DNA of 64,000 nt from the NCBI GenBank assembly GCA_017744515.1, contig JAGIBF010000002.1, forward strand, positions 1 to 64,000, read 5' to 3'. This DNA comes from Niastella sp. GTDB taxonomy: Bacteria; Bacteroidota; Bacteroidia; Chitinophagales; Chitinophagaceae. Made by a program: the position numbers and the translations under genes. Below the pieces are notes generated by a model. It was not told the DNA's origin. It did not search any database and saw nothing but the letters and a program-made list of their open reading frames with translations. This document shows, piece after piece, positions 34,859 through 45,525 of this stretch (within the stretch, counting starts at the first letter, position 1; every line of letters starts with the position of its first letter).

Positions 34859-36520
34859 TTAGTGATTCATGGCCTGTCGGGCGCCATTGAGGTGTGTGTC
34901 TTCGGTATGGGCCTGCTGTTCAGGGATGGTAAAGTAGAAAGTGCTGCCTTTGCCGGCGGCCGATTCTACCCATATCTCCCCACCATGCATTTCAACGATC
35001 TTCTTGCAATGGGCCAGGCCAATACCCGACCCTTCATAATCGGAGCGGTTGTGCAGGCGCTGGAAGATGATGAAGATCCTGTCCTGGTGGCTGGGGTCGA
35101 TACCGATGCCATTATCGCGAACGGCGAATTTCCAGAAGCCGTTTTCCTTCTCCGCGTGGATATCGATGGCCGGCGGCATACCAGGCTTTCTGAATTTAAT
35201 GGAGTTACTGATCAGGTTTTGGAAGAGTAGTTTCAATTCGGTGGGAAAGGCATTGACTACCGGCAGTCCGCCTGATACCACCAAAGCATCGCTTTCACGG
35301 ATAACTGTTTGCAGGTCGGTGAGCACTTCGGACAGCATGTGGTTGCAATCTACCGGCACAAATTGCTTCTCCCGCCCTATCCGGGAATAATCGAGCAGGT
35401 CTTTGATCAGCGTCTTCATGCGGTCAGATGACTGTGCGATGTAATCGAGGTACCTATCGGCATGATCGTCCAACATTCCCTTGTATTGTTTGCGCAATGC
35501 TTCCACAAATCCTGTAGTGGTCCGTAAGGGTTCCTGCAGATCATGGGAAGCAACGTAGGCAAATTGTTCCAGCTCTTTGTTTTTGCGTTCCAGTTCGGCC
35601 GTACGCTGCAACACTTTTCTCTCCAGGGTGACGTTGGTTTCCTGGATGACATCTGTCATTCGTTCCAGTTCGGCAGTCATTTTGTTGAAGTCGTTGGCCA
35701 GTATGCCGATCTCATCTTTGGAGAATGCTTTTGCCCGGCTACTAAGGTCGCCCTGCGCTACCGACTGTGCGGAATGTAGTATTTCGTTCAATCCTTTCTG
35801 GATGCTACGGCTTACTACAATAGCAATACCCAGACCAGTAAGTTCCACCGTCAATGCAATAATAAATAGTATGCGGAGCACCCAATTTTCCAACCAACGT
35901 GATCCTTCGCCAAGGGTAGAAGAGAATTCGTCTTCCAAAGGAGTAAGTGCCGCATTTACCGGGTCGGTTGCCTCAAGGATGGCATGAATACGTTCCGTAG
36001 AGGGATTGGCCGAGTTGATCTCCTGGTGCAATTTGTCGCCAATAATGTAAAACTGTGGTATAAGGCTATCGGCGGCCAACCAGATCCTGATAGCACCGCC
36101 GATATAGTAATTTTGGTTGAATCTTGTAAAAAGCTTGATCATGCCGCCCACATCATCGGGGTGATTACGTCCTTCGATCAGCCCTTCACGTACAATGGTC
36201 ATATCAGGTTCCGGTTTGCTCAATTCTGTAAGTGCCTTATGGTCACCCATCGGCACCTTCATAAATTCTTTGAACTTAAGGTAATCTGCTTCCTGCCTGG
36301 TACGTCCATATTTAAGCAACTGGTACATGGCATCCTTCTGGGCTTTGGACCAGAGCCCCTCTCCATTTACGTAACCTCTTACAGAAGAAAGTATATTAAG
36401 TGAAAAGACAAGGGCACCCAATTCAATAATAATCAGCAAGGCCATGATGCCGACTGTAAAGTAAAGTTTTTTGGCAATCGAGACGTCTCTGAACCACCGG
36501 GTAATGGAGATTCCTTTCAT
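34859..36520 (-). CDS. Membrane sensor histidine kinase with HAMP domain
   Basis: 553 residues. TM1 (about 18-42) and TM2 (about 214-237) bracket a periplasmic all-helical sensor (43-213). HAMP (about 238-290) leads into a coiled coil (290-320), then the HisKA H-box ASHDLQEPLR with H326, the N-box NLISNSIKF, G1 DNGIGIDP, F-box IFIIFQRLH and G2 GSGIGLAHCKKI. The DLQEPLR form of the H-box is shared with phytochrome-like kinases. No response regulator is adjacent, so its partner is encoded elsewhere. The ligand is unknown. It is a single gene between two efflux operons. Confidence 0.93.
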   Translation of the reverse strand: MKGISITRWFRDVSIAKKLYFTVGIMALLIIIELGALVFSLNILSSVRGYVNGEGLWSKAQKDAMYQLLKYGRTRQEADYLKFKEFMKVPMGDHKALTELSKPEPDMTIVREGLIEGRNHPDDVGGMIKLFTRFNQNYYIGGAIRIWLAADSLIPQFYIIGDKLHQEINSANPSTERIHAILEATDPVNAALTPLEDEFSSTLGEGSRWLENWVLRILFIIALTVELTGLGIAIVVSRSIQKGLNEILHSAQSVAQGDLSSRAKAFSKDEIGILANDFNKMTAELERMTDVIQETNVTLERKVLQRTAELERKNKELEQFAYVASHDLQEPLRTTTGFVEALRKQYKGMLDDHADRYLDYIAQSSDRMKTLIKDLLDYSRIGREKQFVPVDCNHMLSEVLTDLQTVIRESDALVVSGGLPVVNAFPTELKLLFQNLISNSIKFRKPGMPPAIDIHAEKENGFWKFAVRDNGIGIDPSHQDRIFIIFQRLHNRSDYEGSGIGLAHCKKIVEMHGGEIWVESAAGKGSTFYFTIPEQQAHTEDTHLNGARQAMNH

Positions 36521-36590
36521 GTTGTGTGATTTAGCGAGAGCCCTGGTCTTTTACAGGCATGGATTCAACGTAAGAAAAGTACGAAGAATT

Positions 36591-36655
36591 GCGCTAATTC
36601 ACGAATTTGAAAGTGGTATGATTACACGAATTGTAGCGAATTACACGAATTATTT
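36591..36655. repeat. ACACGAATT dispersed repeat, copy 2
   Basis: Three spaced copies of AATTACACGAATT or close variants lie between the histidine kinase and aldo/keto reductase genes; compare 3897-3990. Confidence 0.55.
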
Positions 36656-36678
36656 CATTTGCGGGGTTAATAGAAGTA

Positions 36679-37662
<984 letters not shown>

Positions 37663-37683
37663 ATGCTTCGATTTAGATAGTCA

Positions 37684-38808
37684 TTAAAATGCCGCTACAG
37701 CCTTTACATTCTTTACATCCGATCCGTCCCTGACCTCTTCGCTTGCTTTTTTCACCAGCTGATCACCAGGTTGCAGGTTACCGCCATACACTTCTATTTT
37801 ACCGCCCGACTCGCGACCTTTCTTTACATCTACCCATTCTGCTTTGTTGTTGGCGATACGTATTACAAACGTGCGCTCTGTAGAATTGACCAGGGCTGAT
37901 TTTGGAACAATCAGGGTACTGTCTTTCGCAGGGAAAGGAATATTTACTTCCGCAATCATGCCGGGCAGTAACCGCTTGTTGTTATTATCTACATCGATCT
38001 CGATACGTTCTGAACGCAGCCTTGCATCCAACGCTCCTGACAAACGATTAATCTGTCCTTTAAAGGTTTCGTTGGGCATCGCCTTCACGGTGAATGATAC
38101 GGCGGTTTTGCTATCAAGGTACCCGGTATATGCTTCCGGCACCGACACCACCAGCCTCAGCTTCCGTTGCTCCTGCAAAGTGAACATGGGAAACTCCGAT
38201 CCTTTTCCGGAAGGGCCAACGTAAGCGCCGGGATTGGCATTACGTGCACTGATGACGCCATTGAAGGGTGCTCTTATTTCGAGGTAGCCTTGTGTGATCA
38301 TCACTTCTTTGTGGGCTGCCTTGGCAGCTTCCCATTGTGCCAGGTCGGAATTCTTGCGTGCAGCGGCCTGGTCCAAATCATTCTGTGATATGGTACCTGG
38401 TGTTTTGCTGGTCTCATACAAGCGGTCGTATTGCGACTTGCTGGCTGTATAGATCGCTTCCTGCGATTTCAATCTCGATTCAGCAGCTGCCAGGCGTGAA
38501 TTGAGTTCAGGCGCTTCGAGAGAAACCAGCAACTGTCCGGCTTTCACTTCCGAGCCTACATCTACATACAGTTTACGCACGAAGCTGTTTTCTTTTGCAT
38601 ACAGGTCTACCTGCTGCCAGGCAATCAGTTCCGCAGGTGTTTGAAAGGCAGTAGATAATTTATCTTTCTGCAGGGGGAACACATCAATGGCCGCCGGCGC
38701 TGCCGCCACTGTATTCTCTGCTTTTTTCTCTCCATGTGAAGAGTTGCAGGCTGTGAAACCGATGCTCACACTGGCCAGGACAAATGGTATAATATTTTTC
38801 GCTTTCAT
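37684..38808 (-). CDS. RND periplasmic adaptor lipoprotein of the second efflux system
   Basis: 374 residues with lipobox GFTAC (Cys21). Blocks are the lipoyl half VRKLYVDVGSEVKAGQLLVSLE, the alpha-hairpin 'NSRLAAAESRLKSQEAIYTASK', the second lipoyl half LEIRAPFNGVISARNANPGAYVG, and the barrel with RLSGALDARLRSERIEIDVDN. The C-terminal KIEVYGGNLQPGDQLVKKAS is the membrane-proximal domain. It lies 192 bp after the RND gene (gap holding repeats) and 21 bp before the reductase gene. Confidence 0.94.
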   Translation of the reverse strand: MKAKNIIPFVLASVSIGFTACNSSHGEKKAENTVAAAPAAIDVFPLQKDKLSTAFQTPAELIAWQQVDLYAKENSFVRKLYVDVGSEVKAGQLLVSLEAPELNSRLAAAESRLKSQEAIYTASKSQYDRLYETSKTPGTISQNDLDQAAARKNSDLAQWEAAKAAHKEVMITQGYLEIRAPFNGVISARNANPGAYVGPSGKGSEFPMFTLQEQRKLRLVVSVPEAYTGYLDSKTAVSFTVKAMPNETFKGQINRLSGALDARLRSERIEIDVDNNNKRLLPGMIAEVNIPFPAKDSTLIVPKSALVNSTERTFVIRIANNKAEWVDVKKGRESGGKIEVYGGNLQPGDQLVKKASEEVRDGSDVKNVKAVAAF

Positions 38809-38836
38809 AATATTCTTGTTTTAAGGCACGAGGTGC

Positions 38837-39000
38837 GCCCCTACAGGGCTGTAAAAAATCTATTCGATATTATTTTTACAAAGCTTACGCCCCTAAAAGG
38901 GGCTTTGCTGAACTGTTAGCTTCGAGCCGCGATCTATGAGCTTCGAGTCATTAAATGCATCTCGCTAATTGCTCGTAGCTCGCTGCTCACAGCTCGTAGT
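38837..39000. repeat. Intergenic repeats between RND and adaptor genes
   Basis: TTACAAAGCTTACGCCCCTA (38876-38895) with GGGGC matches the second half of the elements at 5048 and 44828. It is followed by AGCTCGTAGCTCGCTGCTC-type direct repeats (38920-39000). No gene. Confidence 0.55.
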
Positions 39001-42000
39001 TTATTCTTCTCCTACGTAAAATTTACTCTCTTTGTCTTCCGGATCGAGTGATACAGAAGCGGTGGATGTTTTGCCCTGCACCCATGCAAATACGAGGGGC
39101 AGCAGCAATAGTGTAGCAAATGTCGATGCCACCAATCCACCGATCACCGCTCTTGCCAGCGGAGACACCTGGTCGCCTGCTTCTCCCAATCCTGCCGCCA
39201 TCGGCACCATGCCTACCACCATCGCCACACTCGTCATGAGGATAGGCCGCAAACGGAGTGCCGCTGCTTCGCGGGCGCTCTGCAAGGCGTTGCCATTATG
39301 CTTACGCAACTGTTCTGCATTGGTGATGAGCAATACCGCATTTGCAATGGATACACCCACCGACATGATGATGCCCATGTAAGATTGCAGATTGAGCGTA
39401 GAGCCGGTAGCCAGCAACATCAGTAACGCCCCCAATAATACCGCCGGAACCGTAGTCAAAACTACCAAGGATACTTTGAATGACTGGAAATTAGCTGCCA
39501 GCATCAGGAAGATCACCACGATAGCCACAATTAGCCCCGATTGGAGACTATCAAGCGTTTCCGTTAATACCGTTCCCAATCCAATCGGCTCAATGGTGAG
39601 GCCACGGGGCAATTCACCCAGTGAGGCAATGGCTGCTTTGACATCATCAGTAGCAGTTCCGAGGTCTGTATTCACCAGGTTGGCTGTAACCGATATGATG
39701 GGCATGGCGCCCAGGTTATCGTTTTCGCCATAGGTAGTATCTGCTTCAATGGTAGCGACATCGCTCAACACCGGGCGTGGCATGTTTCTCAATACCGGTA
39801 TTTCGCCTATACTGTGCACGCTGGCCATTTTAACTTCGGGCACCTGCACCTGTACGGCATAGCTCAATCCCGCTTTTTCATCCAGCCATACGTTCTTTTC
39901 GGTATAACGTGAAGAAGAGGTAGAAGCAACCAGCGAGCGTGAGATATCAGATATATCAACTCCCAACTGCGCCGCCTTCACCCTGTCTATATTGATATTG
40001 AGCGATGGATATTTGAGCGGCTGTGCAATCTGAATATCACGCAGGTAGCTGATCTGCGCCAGCTTGTCCATTATCTTATAGGCATATTCTTCATTGAGTT
40101 TTTTATTCCGGCCTGCGATGCGTACTTCTACCGGGGTTGGTGATCCCTGACTCAATATTTTATCAGTAAGCTCGATGGGTTCGAAAGACAATTTAACATC
40201 CGGCAGTTCCTTCGTTATCTCTTTCCGGAGGTTTTCTTTCAACTCATCCATATTTACTTTATACCCTTCGTGCAGACTCACCTGCAGCACCGCTTCATGC
40301 GGGCCACCGGTAAACAGGTAGATGGGGCTGGTAGAAAATTGTCCGGGGTGTTGACCAATAAAAGCAGAGGTGATACCTATATTTTCTTTCCCCACCATCT
40401 GCCCGAGAATGTTCAATACTTTGATCGTTTTTTCTTCCGTACGTTCTATCCGCATACCCTGCGGGGCCCTGATGCGCAACTGGAATTGTTCGCCGTTTAC
40501 TCTTGGCAATACATCACGGCCAATACCGGACAACAGCAACACCACTGATGCGATCGCTGCTATCAATGTAAGGCCCGCTATCGGCTTTCGGAATTTCAAC
40601 AGCCGGTCGAGGAAACGCATGTAACGGGCACGGAATTTTTCAAAGCGTGTGAGCTTGCCATTGTTATCCGTATCTGTTCTTTCTGCCATAGCTGCTTTCA
40701 GCTCCCAGTCGTCATGATGCCCGGCTGGCATTACGGGCGGATGTTTTCCCTTGTGCGCTTTCATGATCCAGTTGGCCATGATGGGCACAAATGTTTGTGA
40801 AAGCAGGTAAGACACGATCATGGAGAAGCCGATAGCTAATGACAGTGGCAGGAACAATGATCCCGGAATGCCCTGCATCGTAAAGGCCGGCGCAAACACT
40901 GCGAGGATACAGAACAGGATGAGCAATTTGGGAAATGCTATTTCTTTACAGGCATCCCAGATAGCTTTGGCCTTGGGCTTGCCCATATCGAGGTGCTGGT
41001 GAATATTTTCTATCGTCACCGTCGATTCATCGACCAGGATACCAATGGCCAGTGACAGACCGCTCAACGTCATGATGTTGATGGTTTGTCCAAACAGTTG
41101 AAGGAACAACACGCCTGAAATAATAGAAGTGGGAATGGTGAGGATCACGATCAATGCGCCGCGGGCATCTCCGAGGAACATCAATACCATCAACCCGGTG
41201 AGGATAGCACCAATAGCGCCTTCGCTCAGCAGGCTCTTCACCGCATTGATCACATATACCGACTGATCAAATTCGTACGACAGCTTCACATCTTCAGGCA
41301 GCTGTGCCTGGAATTTGGGCAGGGCAGCTTTCAATTTCTGCACTACCTCCCAGGTGGAAGCGTCGGCTGATTTGGCGATGCTTAAATACACGGAACGTTT
41401 GCTGTTTACCAGGGCATAACCCATCGTAATATCAGCGCCGTCTTCTACAGTAGCCACATCGCGCAGGTACAGGTTTTGCACACCACCTTTGTACAATGGC
41501 ATGTTCTCAAAATCCTTTACCGTTTTGATAATTGTATTGGCTGGTGTGATATAATTATAATCACCTATGCGCACGTTACCGCCGGGCGATATCTGGTTGT
41601 TGACACGCAAGGCTTCTACCAACTGATCGGGCGTAAGCTGGTGTGAACGCAACAGTTCAGGGTCGGCTTTGATAACAATGGTACGTATGTTGCCGCCGAA
41701 AGGTGGCGAGCTCACAATGCCTGGTATGGACGTAAAGGCTGCCCGCACATACACGTTGGCCATGTCCATCAGTTCATTGTTCGTACGGGTAGGACTGCTT
41801 AATACCAGCTGGCCCACCGGCAAGGTAGAGGCATCGAAACGTATAATGAATGGCGGCTGTGATCCAGGTGGAAAGATGGCCTGTGCCCGGTTACAAAAAG
41901 CGCTCAATTCCGCAGCGGCCTGCGCCATATTCGTACTGGGATAGAAAGTAACTTTCATCAGGGTAAGGCCCTGTGTGTTCTTTGTTTCGATGGTTTTGAT

Positions 42001-42228
42001 ACCATTCACAAACAACAGGAGGTTTACATATTGCTTTCCGAAGAAAGCTTCCATTTGTGAGGGGGAGTAACCACCAAAGGGGTGTGATATATAAATTACC
42101 GGCAGATTCATCTGCGGGAAGATATCTATCTTGATGGTGCGTACTGCGCCGATACCAAAAAACAATAACCCGGCTACCAGTACCAGTATGGAAATAGGTT
42201 TTCGAAGTGCTGTTCTTATCAGTCCCAT
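39001..42228 (-). CDS. RND efflux permease with an EF-hand-like loop
   Basis: 1075 residues. It begins MGLIRTALRKPISILVLVAG; TM4 has the sequence LAIGILVDESTVTIENIHQH (D400/E401 in place of the AcrB Asp pair), typical of a Bacteroidota RND branch distinct from HAE1. The second half repeats the fold (TNAEQLRKHNGNALQSAREAAALRLRPILMT). Unusually, the cytoplasmic stretch between the two halves holds a full EF-hand-like loop, residues 519-530 (DTDNNGKLTRFE, encoded at 40639-40674). The substrate is unknown. The gene order is tolC (17 bp upstream), this pump, then adaptor. Confidence 0.94.
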   Translation of the reverse strand: MGLIRTALRKPISILVLVAGLLFFGIGAVRTIKIDIFPQMNLPVIYISHPFGGYSPSQMEAFFGKQYVNLLLFVNGIKTIETKNTQGLTLMKVTFYPSTNMAQAAAELSAFCNRAQAIFPPGSQPPFIIRFDASTLPVGQLVLSSPTRTNNELMDMANVYVRAAFTSIPGIVSSPPFGGNIRTIVIKADPELLRSHQLTPDQLVEALRVNNQISPGGNVRIGDYNYITPANTIIKTVKDFENMPLYKGGVQNLYLRDVATVEDGADITMGYALVNSKRSVYLSIAKSADASTWEVVQKLKAALPKFQAQLPEDVKLSYEFDQSVYVINAVKSLLSEGAIGAILTGLMVLMFLGDARGALIVILTIPTSIISGVLFLQLFGQTINIMTLSGLSLAIGILVDESTVTIENIHQHLDMGKPKAKAIWDACKEIAFPKLLILFCILAVFAPAFTMQGIPGSLFLPLSLAIGFSMIVSYLLSQTFVPIMANWIMKAHKGKHPPVMPAGHHDDWELKAAMAERTDTDNNGKLTRFEKFRARYMRFLDRLLKFRKPIAGLTLIAAIASVVLLLSGIGRDVLPRVNGEQFQLRIRAPQGMRIERTEEKTIKVLNILGQMVGKENIGITSAFIGQHPGQFSTSPIYLFTGGPHEAVLQVSLHEGYKVNMDELKENLRKEITKELPDVKLSFEPIELTDKILSQGSPTPVEVRIAGRNKKLNEEYAYKIMDKLAQISYLRDIQIAQPLKYPSLNINIDRVKAAQLGVDISDISRSLVASTSSSRYTEKNVWLDEKAGLSYAVQVQVPEVKMASVHSIGEIPVLRNMPRPVLSDVATIEADTTYGENDNLGAMPIISVTANLVNTDLGTATDDVKAAIASLGELPRGLTIEPIGLGTVLTETLDSLQSGLIVAIVVIFLMLAANFQSFKVSLVVLTTVPAVLLGALLMLLATGSTLNLQSYMGIIMSVGVSIANAVLLITNAEQLRKHNGNALQSAREAAALRLRPILMTSVAMVVGMVPMAAGLGEAGDQVSPLARAVIGGLVASTFATLLLLPLVFAWVQGKTSTASVSLDPEDKESKFYVGEE

Positions 42229-42245
42229 AACTACGATTCGTTCTG

Positions 42246-43649
42246 TTAAAATTCATTAAAGAATAAAGCGAAATCACCCGTGGCAGCTGCTTTCAGCAAC
42301 AGTGCCTGCCATACATTATTATAGGTAATGGCGCGGTCGGTCTCTGCGCGGTTCACTGCGTAGAGGGCCTGCGTAACATCCACCATGTTGGCAAGGCCAT
42401 TGTTGTACAACACCGACTTTTGTAAAAAGGCATCGGACGCAGCTTTTACCTGTACCGGCACTTCTTTGTAACTGTCCAGTGCATTTTTGATCTTGTTATC
42501 TGCCAGTACTATCTGTGCTTTCAATCGTTGATCGGTAAGATCATATTCATCTTTCAACGCCTGTGAAATGAATTTCTGCGATGCTACCTGGTGTTGTATT
42601 CTCAAAGGGGTGGTAAGGTTCCACACCATGCCTACTCCCAACAGGTAGTTTGCACGCACGGGGTTGATGCCTTTTCCATAACTGTGCGAGTATTTATCAA
42701 ATCCCTGAATGCCATAATCCCAATCAAAGCCGGAGGCTCTTCCCTGGAATGCACCAAACAGGGTGAAGGTGGGATAATTGAAGGTCTTGAAATATTTTGC
42801 CTGCTCATTGCTGAGGTCAATACGTCGCTGGAAGAAAGTAAGTAAGGGGTGTTGCGGGTGGCTGGCGGCAGAATCATAGAAAGCGGCTGGTATGCGTGCC
42901 ACAAATTGGGTATCCAGCTTAAACTCCTGCGCCGGCACTCCCATCAATATCGCCAGTTGATTGGCCTGCTCCTGCTCGTAATCTCTCGCGCGTATCAACA
43001 CGATTTTTGCGTTGGACACTTCGGCATTGGCCAGAGATGAATCCACTCCTGCATTCAAACCATTCTTTACCCGCGTAGTGACAATGCCCTGCAGGGCTGC
43101 TGCCCTGTCGAGGTTGTTTTGCCAGGATTGGGTGAGCCGCTGTGCAGCCAGCAGGTTCATGTAAGCGGCAGATACACGTATTTCGTGCTGAAACTGTTCC
43201 TGCTGCAGATCACTCTCATCGCGTGCTACCACTGCCTGCGCTGTTTTGATCTTTTCTTTGGCCCGGCCAAAGGCAAAGAAGTCCCAGTTCACATTCGTGA
43301 GGTACAAGGCGCCGAAAGCTGAATGCCAGTTCTGCCCGGCCATGGGCTGTCCGGAAGAAGAGGCAGAACTAATTCCGCGCAATGCATACAACGGACCTGT
43401 TTGTCCATTTACGGTTCCATAATCATGTTGAAAGGAAACACTGAGATCGGGCAGGTATTCCCGCGTGCTTTGCTTCACGGTAGCTTTGGAGGCATTGACG
43501 TAATTGGCTTTTGCTTTAATGGCGCTATAATTCTGCAGGGCTGTTTGTACAGCCTCTTTGAGGGTGAGTACCTGCTGCGCTTCCGCTACCTGGAAACAAC
43601 AAATAAATCCCATCAGCCCTATCAGGCTAACCAGTTGATTTCTTGACAT
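42246..43649 (-). CDS. TolC-like outer-membrane efflux channel of the second system
   Basis: 467 residues, signal peptide ending at VAEAQ. OEP repeats: helices around HEIRVSAAYMNLLAAQRLTQ, VKNGLNAGVDSSLANAEVSN, and in the second half YNNGLANMVDVTQALYAVNRAETDRAITYNNVW. It is the first structural gene after the AraC regulator; the 137-bp gap before it holds a perfect 14-bp palindrome. Confidence 0.94.
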   Translation of the reverse strand: MSRNQLVSLIGLMGFICCFQVAEAQQVLTLKEAVQTALQNYSAIKAKANYVNASKATVKQSTREYLPDLSVSFQHDYGTVNGQTGPLYALRGISSASSSGQPMAGQNWHSAFGALYLTNVNWDFFAFGRAKEKIKTAQAVVARDESDLQQEQFQHEIRVSAAYMNLLAAQRLTQSWQNNLDRAAALQGIVTTRVKNGLNAGVDSSLANAEVSNAKIVLIRARDYEQEQANQLAILMGVPAQEFKLDTQFVARIPAAFYDSAASHPQHPLLTFFQRRIDLSNEQAKYFKTFNYPTFTLFGAFQGRASGFDWDYGIQGFDKYSHSYGKGINPVRANYLLGVGMVWNLTTPLRIQHQVASQKFISQALKDEYDLTDQRLKAQIVLADNKIKNALDSYKEVPVQVKAASDAFLQKSVLYNNGLANMVDVTQALYAVNRAETDRAITYNNVWQALLLKAAATGDFALFFNEF

Positions 43650-43727
43650 GCTTGTGAATTACAATCTGAGTGTGATACCAGAGAATGGCAGGCGATCGCT
43701 TGTAAGGTTTACTTTCTTTGAGTATGT

Positions 43728-43741
43728 AAAGGTACCTTTAG
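43728..43741. promoter_or_regulatory. Perfect palindrome, candidate operator
   Basis: TAAAGGTACCTTTA is a perfect 14-bp palindrome between the AraC gene and the tolC start. It is a candidate regulator site for the efflux operon; binding is not shown. Confidence 0.4.
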
Positions 43742-43786
43742 CAACCCTCCCAGCCGTTATACATTTCAAACAAATAATTATAAAAA

Positions 43787-44719
43787 TCAAACAACCGCAG
43801 CACGGAAGGTCCGGGGCGTCTGGAGTGTTTGTTTTTTAAAAAAGTTATTAAAGTAGGCAGGGTATTCAAAACCCAGGCTGTACCCGATCTCCGACACATT
43901 CCAATTCGTGTGCAACAGCAATGCTTTCGCTTCTTTCACAATACGATCGGCAATATGCTCTGTCGTTGTTTTGCCGGTGATCTCCTTCACCACCCTGTTG
44001 AGGTGGTTGGCATGAACAGACAAATGCAGTGCATAGTCTCCGGCTGTTTTCAATCGCAACACATGGTCGGGTGAATCGATTGGGAACTGTCGCTCCAATA
44101 ACTCTATGAATAAGGCTACTATTCTTGATGATGCATTGGTATGCTGGAAATAGCTATCAGCAGGTTTGGATTTCAATGCTTCATGGATAATAAGGTTTAC
44201 ATAATTGCGCAGCAGGTCGTACTTATGAATGTACTCCGACGCAAGCTCCAGTTGCATTTTAGCAAATATATCGCAGAGAAAATCAACCTGTTGTGGTGTC
44301 ACAAAATAAATAGGATCGCCGCCTATTTTAAATAGGGGCGACTCCATAATGCTTTCATTGCGCTGGGTGCGGTCGGCAAACTCATGATCAAACAGGCAGA
44401 AGTATCCTTCCTGCTGTGATGAGCTGGCTTCCCAGGCGTATGGTATTGTAGGATTGGAAAACAGCAGGGCAGGCTTATCTATTTTAATTCCTTTATCGGC
44501 ATAATACAACATGCCCTCTCCGATGATGAGGGATATTTTGTAGAAGTCGCGCCGGTTGTAAGGAGAATATGTTTTACAGTAAAAATCGCTGCGTTTGTAC
44601 ACGTTCAGGTGTCCCAGGTCCTGCCGCTGATCCCTTTTATCGTAGATCACCCGTCCGGCTTCGGCTGCAGGGGTGCCGATTCGTTTGTAAAAATCGCTGA
44701 TGGATTCCGCCTTGCCCAT
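43787..44719 (-). CDS. AraC-family transcriptional regulator
   Basis: 310 residues. The N-terminal ~170 residues form a cupin-like sensing domain (ISLIIGEGMLYYADKGIKIDKPALLFSNPTIPYAWE). The C-terminal ~100 residues hold the two AraC helix-turn-helices (DYALHLSVHANHLNRVVKEITGK ... NVSEIGYSLGFEYPAYFNNFFKKQTLQTPRTFR). It precedes tolC on the same strand and is the probable activator of the pump and reductase genes. Confidence 0.93.
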   Translation of the reverse strand: MGKAESISDFYKRIGTPAAEAGRVIYDKRDQRQDLGHLNVYKRSDFYCKTYSPYNRRDFYKISLIIGEGMLYYADKGIKIDKPALLFSNPTIPYAWEASSSQQEGYFCLFDHEFADRTQRNESIMESPLFKIGGDPIYFVTPQQVDFLCDIFAKMQLELASEYIHKYDLLRNYVNLIIHEALKSKPADSYFQHTNASSRIVALFIELLERQFPIDSPDHVLRLKTAGDYALHLSVHANHLNRVVKEITGKTTTEHIADRIVKEAKALLLHTNWNVSEIGYSLGFEYPAYFNNFFKKQTLQTPRTFRAAVV

Positions 44720-44827
44720 ATATCGAAATTATGAAATTCAAACAATGGCGTTATTAAAATGTTTTTAAAATTAGACGGATTGGCGGCACTGCGAGACGGA
44801 CGGGCAATCCTTTTCGACGGTTGTGCA

Positions 44828-44908
44828 TCCCGCCTTGGCGGGACAGGCTCTACGGCGCACAAAAGCTGTGACGATGTGATTGTTACAAAGCTTTAGCCCC
44901 TATGGGGC
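44828..44908. repeat. CCCGC-hairpin intergenic element, copy 2
   Basis: CCCGCCTTGGCGGGACAGGC (44829-44848) then TCTACGGCGC, then TTACAAAGCTTTAGCCCCTA. The order of motifs is the same as at 5048-5132, so the two are homologous ~85-bp units. Confidence 0.65.
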
Positions 44909-44950
44909 CGATTCACGGCAAACACTCGTCGCTGACCACTCACAACTTAT

Positions 44951-44958
44951 TACATTTG
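44951..44958 (+). promoter_or_regulatory. Possible -7 promoter element at a leaderless start
   Basis: TACATTTG fits the TAnnTTTG pattern and ends 6 bp before the ATG at 44965, which would put transcription start at or next to the start codon. No good -33 box is seen. Confidence 0.35.
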
Positions 44959-44964
44959 TGTTCT

Positions 44965-45525
44965 ATGGAGTTGTACATCAAAAATATGGTCTGCAACCGC
45001 TGTATCATGGTGGTAAAGCAGGTATTTGAAAAGGAAGGCCTGCACCCGCTGCATGTGAAGCTGGGTGAAGTGGAACTGGACAAAGCGCCTGACAGTAACC
45101 TATTGGGCAATATCAGGACCAACCTTGAAGCGCTTGGCTTTGAGGTATTGGATGACCAGAAGAGCAAGACCATCGAACAGATACGTACTACTATTATCAA
45201 GCTCATTCATGCAGGTGAACTGGACGACAATCATAAGTTCTCCGTGCTACTGTCTGAAGCCCTGAACAAAGATTACTCCTACCTCAGCAAGTTGTTCTCG
45301 GAAGTAGAAGGTGTCACCATCGAGAAGTATGTCATCCTTCAAAGAATAGAACGTGTAAAAGAGCTGCTGGCTTATGGTGAACTCAGCCTTAGCGAGATCA
45401 CTTTTCAACTTGGCTACAGCAGCGTGGCCCATCTCTCGGCCCAATTCAAAAAGGTAACCGGCTTTACGCCTTCCGAGTTCAGGAAACTGAAAGATCATAA
45501 CCGCAAGCCTTTAGATAATGTGTAA
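44965..45525 (+). CDS. AraC-type regulator with N-terminal heavy-metal-like CxxC domain
   Basis: The ATG at 44965 is preferred (186 residues), because the protein then begins MELYIKNMVCNRCIMVV; the upstream start at 44902 adds 21 residues from a repeat. Residues 1-75 look like a heavy-metal-associated (ferredoxin-like) fold with C10 and C13 in MVCNRC and a later VKLGEVELD strand and LGFEVLDD end. Residues about 95-178 are an AraC DNA-binding domain (YSYLSKLFSEVEGVTIEKYV ... LSEITFQLGYSSVAHLSAQFKKVTGFTPSEFRKL). A metal-sensing regulator is inferred; a His/Met-rich outer-membrane protein gene lies 203 bp downstream. Confidence 0.82.
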   Translation: MELYIKNMVCNRCIMVVKQVFEKEGLHPLHVKLGEVELDKAPDSNLLGNIRTNLEALGFEVLDDQKSKTIEQIRTTIIKLIHAGELDDNHKFSVLLSEALNKDYSYLSKLFSEVEGVTIEKYVILQRIERVKELLAYGELSLSEITFQLGYSSVAHLSAQFKKVTGFTPSEFRKLKDHNRKPLDNV

